From NCBI GenBank assembly GCA_017464985.1, contig JAFTXL010000088.1, positions 1-7,335 on the forward strand: a DNA stretch of 7,335 nt, read 5' to 3'. Below the pieces are notes generated by a model, which had not been told where the DNA came from, made no database searches, and was given only the letters and a program-made list of their open reading frames with translations. The position numbers were made by a program, and so were the translations under genes. The DNA is from Clostridia bacterium. GTDB taxonomy: Bacteria; Bacillota_A; Clostridia; UBA1212. Every line of letters begins with the position of its first letter. Within the stretch, counting starts at the first letter, position 1. Below are positions 5,962 through 7,335 of this stretch, one piece after another.

Positions 5962-7335
5962 TTAAAAAGTTATTGTCACCGTAGTTCCTTTCCCGACTGT
6001 ACTGTCAAGTTTAATTATACCGCCGTGATATGCCGCGGCATGCTTTACAATGGAAAGGCCGAGGCCTGTGCCTCCCGTTTCCTTTGAGTGGCTTTTATCC
6101 ACACGGTAGAAGCGTTCAAAGATACGCGACTGATGCTCGGGAGGAATGCCGATGCCGGTATCGCTTACAGTTAATACCGTATTCCCTTTGTCATGGCGAA
6201 CGTCAATATTCACCTTACCGCCGGGGATATTATATCGAATCGCATTGTCGCAGAGATTGTATACTATTTCATATAGATATCTGCGTATTCCATCAAGCAC
6301 ACACGGCTCGCCGCTTAAATGAAGTTCAATCTGTTTTTTTGCTGCCGAAACAGTCAATACATCGATTGCTTCCTTTGAAACATCATATAAATCCACCGAT
6401 TCGTCTGCCGGCTCGCTGTTTTCATCAAGTTGAGATAATCGGATAATATCATTGATAAGCGAAACAAGTCTCTCTGCTTCATTTTTAATATTTCCAATAA
6501 ATCTCCCCGTATCCTCCGGCTTCACAAGTCCGTTTTCAAGCAATTCCGCGCTTCCGATAATAGACTGCAGAGGTGTTTTCAGTTCATGTGACACATTTGC
6601 CGTAAATTCCCGGCGTTTTTGCTCCGCAAAGGCTGTCTCGGTAACATCAAAGCAAAGTATAACAACGCCGAAAGTATCACCGTCAGACTCAATACAGCTT
6701 ATACCGAACTGATATTCACATCCGTTTTTCTGTTCACGAAATTCACTGTGCTTACCGCGGAAAGCGTCGTTTATAGCCCGGCTCATCTGCGGACTTCTGT
6801 CAACTGTAAGAAAATCGCGTCCGACAGGAACCTCGTCTGTTCCGAACAGTTTTCTTGCCGCACTGTTCATGCTGAGTATAAAACCTTTTTTATCAAGCAG
6901 AACAAGCCCCTCATTCATAGACGCTGTAATCTGTTCAAACTCATCTGTTTTGCGTGTAAGCTCATTCATCTGTTCTGTAATCTGTCTATGCTGCTTACCG
7001 ATTTTCGTAAGAATCGGAGAAAGCTCCTCATATGAATCATTTTCTGCGGGATGCTCAAGATCAAGTTCATTCAGAGGTTTTACAATTCCCTTTGCCATAC
7101 GCCGCGCAAGAAACGCAGACAGGCAGATTGACAAAACCATAATTACAATCATAGGAAAAAGTACATCGAACAGCAAAGCAAAAACCGAATCAAGACTTGC
7201 GGAAATACGCAAAACAGTACCGTCAGACAAACTCTTTGCGGAATATATCATCTTTTCCGTAAGCGTGTCAGAGTATCTTGAGCTTTCACCGCTGCCAAAG
7301 CTTAGTGCTTCATTTATTTCCTCACGCTCCATGTG
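5962..7335 (-). CDS. PhoR-like sensor histidine kinase (partial, N-terminus beyond window edge)
   Basis: This membrane kinase belongs to a two-component system. The frame is open through 7335, and Met at 7332 is probably internal, since the first transmembrane helix and most of the sensor domain are missing. Counting from that Met, residues 1-47 are the end of an extracytoplasmic sensor domain (RYSDTLTEKM, SDGTVLRIS). A transmembrane helix spans about 51-75. A short HAMP-like linker follows (KPLNELDLEHP, then YEELSPIL), then a PAS domain at about 131-235. The HisKA motif SHELKTPL carries the phospho-acceptor His at 249. The HATPase domain has the N box NLCDNAIRYN (359-368), G1 DTGIGI (391-396), F box FERFYR (405-410) and G2 GGTGLGLSIV (420-429). 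All catalytic elements are intact. This layout is that of Firmicute PhoR, usually encoded just after its OmpR-type response regulator, which would lie outside the window. Phosphate sensing is plausible but not shown; related kinases sense cell-envelope state. Confidence 0.93.
   Translation of the reverse strand, partial: HMEREEINEALSFGSGESSRYSDTLTEKMIYSAKSLSDGTVLRISASLDSVFALLFDVLFPMIVIMVLSICLSAFLARRMAKGIVKPLNELDLEHPAENDSYEELSPILTKIGKQHRQITEQMNELTRKTDEFEQITASMNEGLVLLDKKGFILSMNSAARKLFGTDEVPVGRDFLTVDRSPQMSRAINDAFRGKHSEFREQKNGCEYQFGISCIESDGDTFGVVILCFDVTETAFAEQKRREFTANVSHELKTPLQSIIGSAELLENGLVKPEDTGRFIGNIKNEAERLVSLINDIIRLSQLDENSEPADESVDLYDVSKEAIDVLTVSAAKKQIELHLSGEPCVLDGIRRYLYEIVYNLCDNAIRYNIPGGKVNIDVRHDKGNTVLTVSDTGIGIPPEHQSRIFERFYRVDKSHSKETGGTGLGLSIVKHAAAYHGGIIKLDSTVGKGTTVTITF

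Noticed and set aside
6030..7035. Two plus-strand ORFs of 138 residues inside the histidine kinase gene
   Set aside because: They lie wholly antisense to an intact kinase with every catalytic motif, their composition is unlike protein of known families, and no start signals were seen.

Overview
This 7.3-kb stretch carries all its genes on the minus strand. It looks like a chromosomal segment of a Gram-positive Firmicute, most likely an anaerobic gut Clostridium relative (Oscillospiraceae/Ruminococcus-like). The grounds are strong purine-rich ribosome binding sites, near-consensus TTGACA/TATAAT promoters, a PhoR-type kinase with the Clostridia-style shortened HAMP linker, and an rpsU-recJ neighbourhood. 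The genus is inferred, not proven.

In transcription order (right to left) the window starts inside a PhoR-like sensor histidine kinase (5962-7335, N-terminus cut by the window edge). After 152 bases comes a secreted lipoprotein of unknown function (4346-5809), whose ectodomain seems to be built from three copies of one fold. A clear sigma-A-type promoter (4249-4277) then drives a two-gene unit: an atypical ROK-family sugar kinase (3245-4201) and, 24 bases later, deoC, deoxyribose-phosphate aldolase (2498-3220). The pair suggests a route that phosphorylates a sugar and cleaves deoxyribose-5-phosphate to acetaldehyde and glyceraldehyde-3-phosphate. The substrate of the kinase is not known.

Behind deoC lies a decayed gene (2181-2440). 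In shifting reading frames it still shows the C-terminal signature motifs of an RsbU/SpoIIE-type PP2C serine phosphatase, and a run of nine A/T pairs marks one of the frameshifts. Next comes a perfect-consensus promoter (1994-2023), a leader of about 130 nt, and rpsU (ribosomal protein S21, 1683-1856).

A stem-loop and a strong bidirectional terminator follow rpsU. The recJ gene (single-stranded-DNA exonuclease, 1-1519, C-terminus cut by the window edge) begins only 41 bases past the terminator. A good -35 box just before the terminator, with a -10-like box inside its loop, suggests that the recJ promoter is built into the rpsU terminator.

Most of the window is ordinary housekeeping and signalling sequence. 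No mobile element, CRISPR array, tRNA or rRNA was seen, and no obviously new multi-gene system. The points most worth a second look are the phosphatase remnant, the ROK-deoC pair with altered sugar-site residues, the promoter-in-terminator arrangement before recJ, and the repeat-built lipoprotein.
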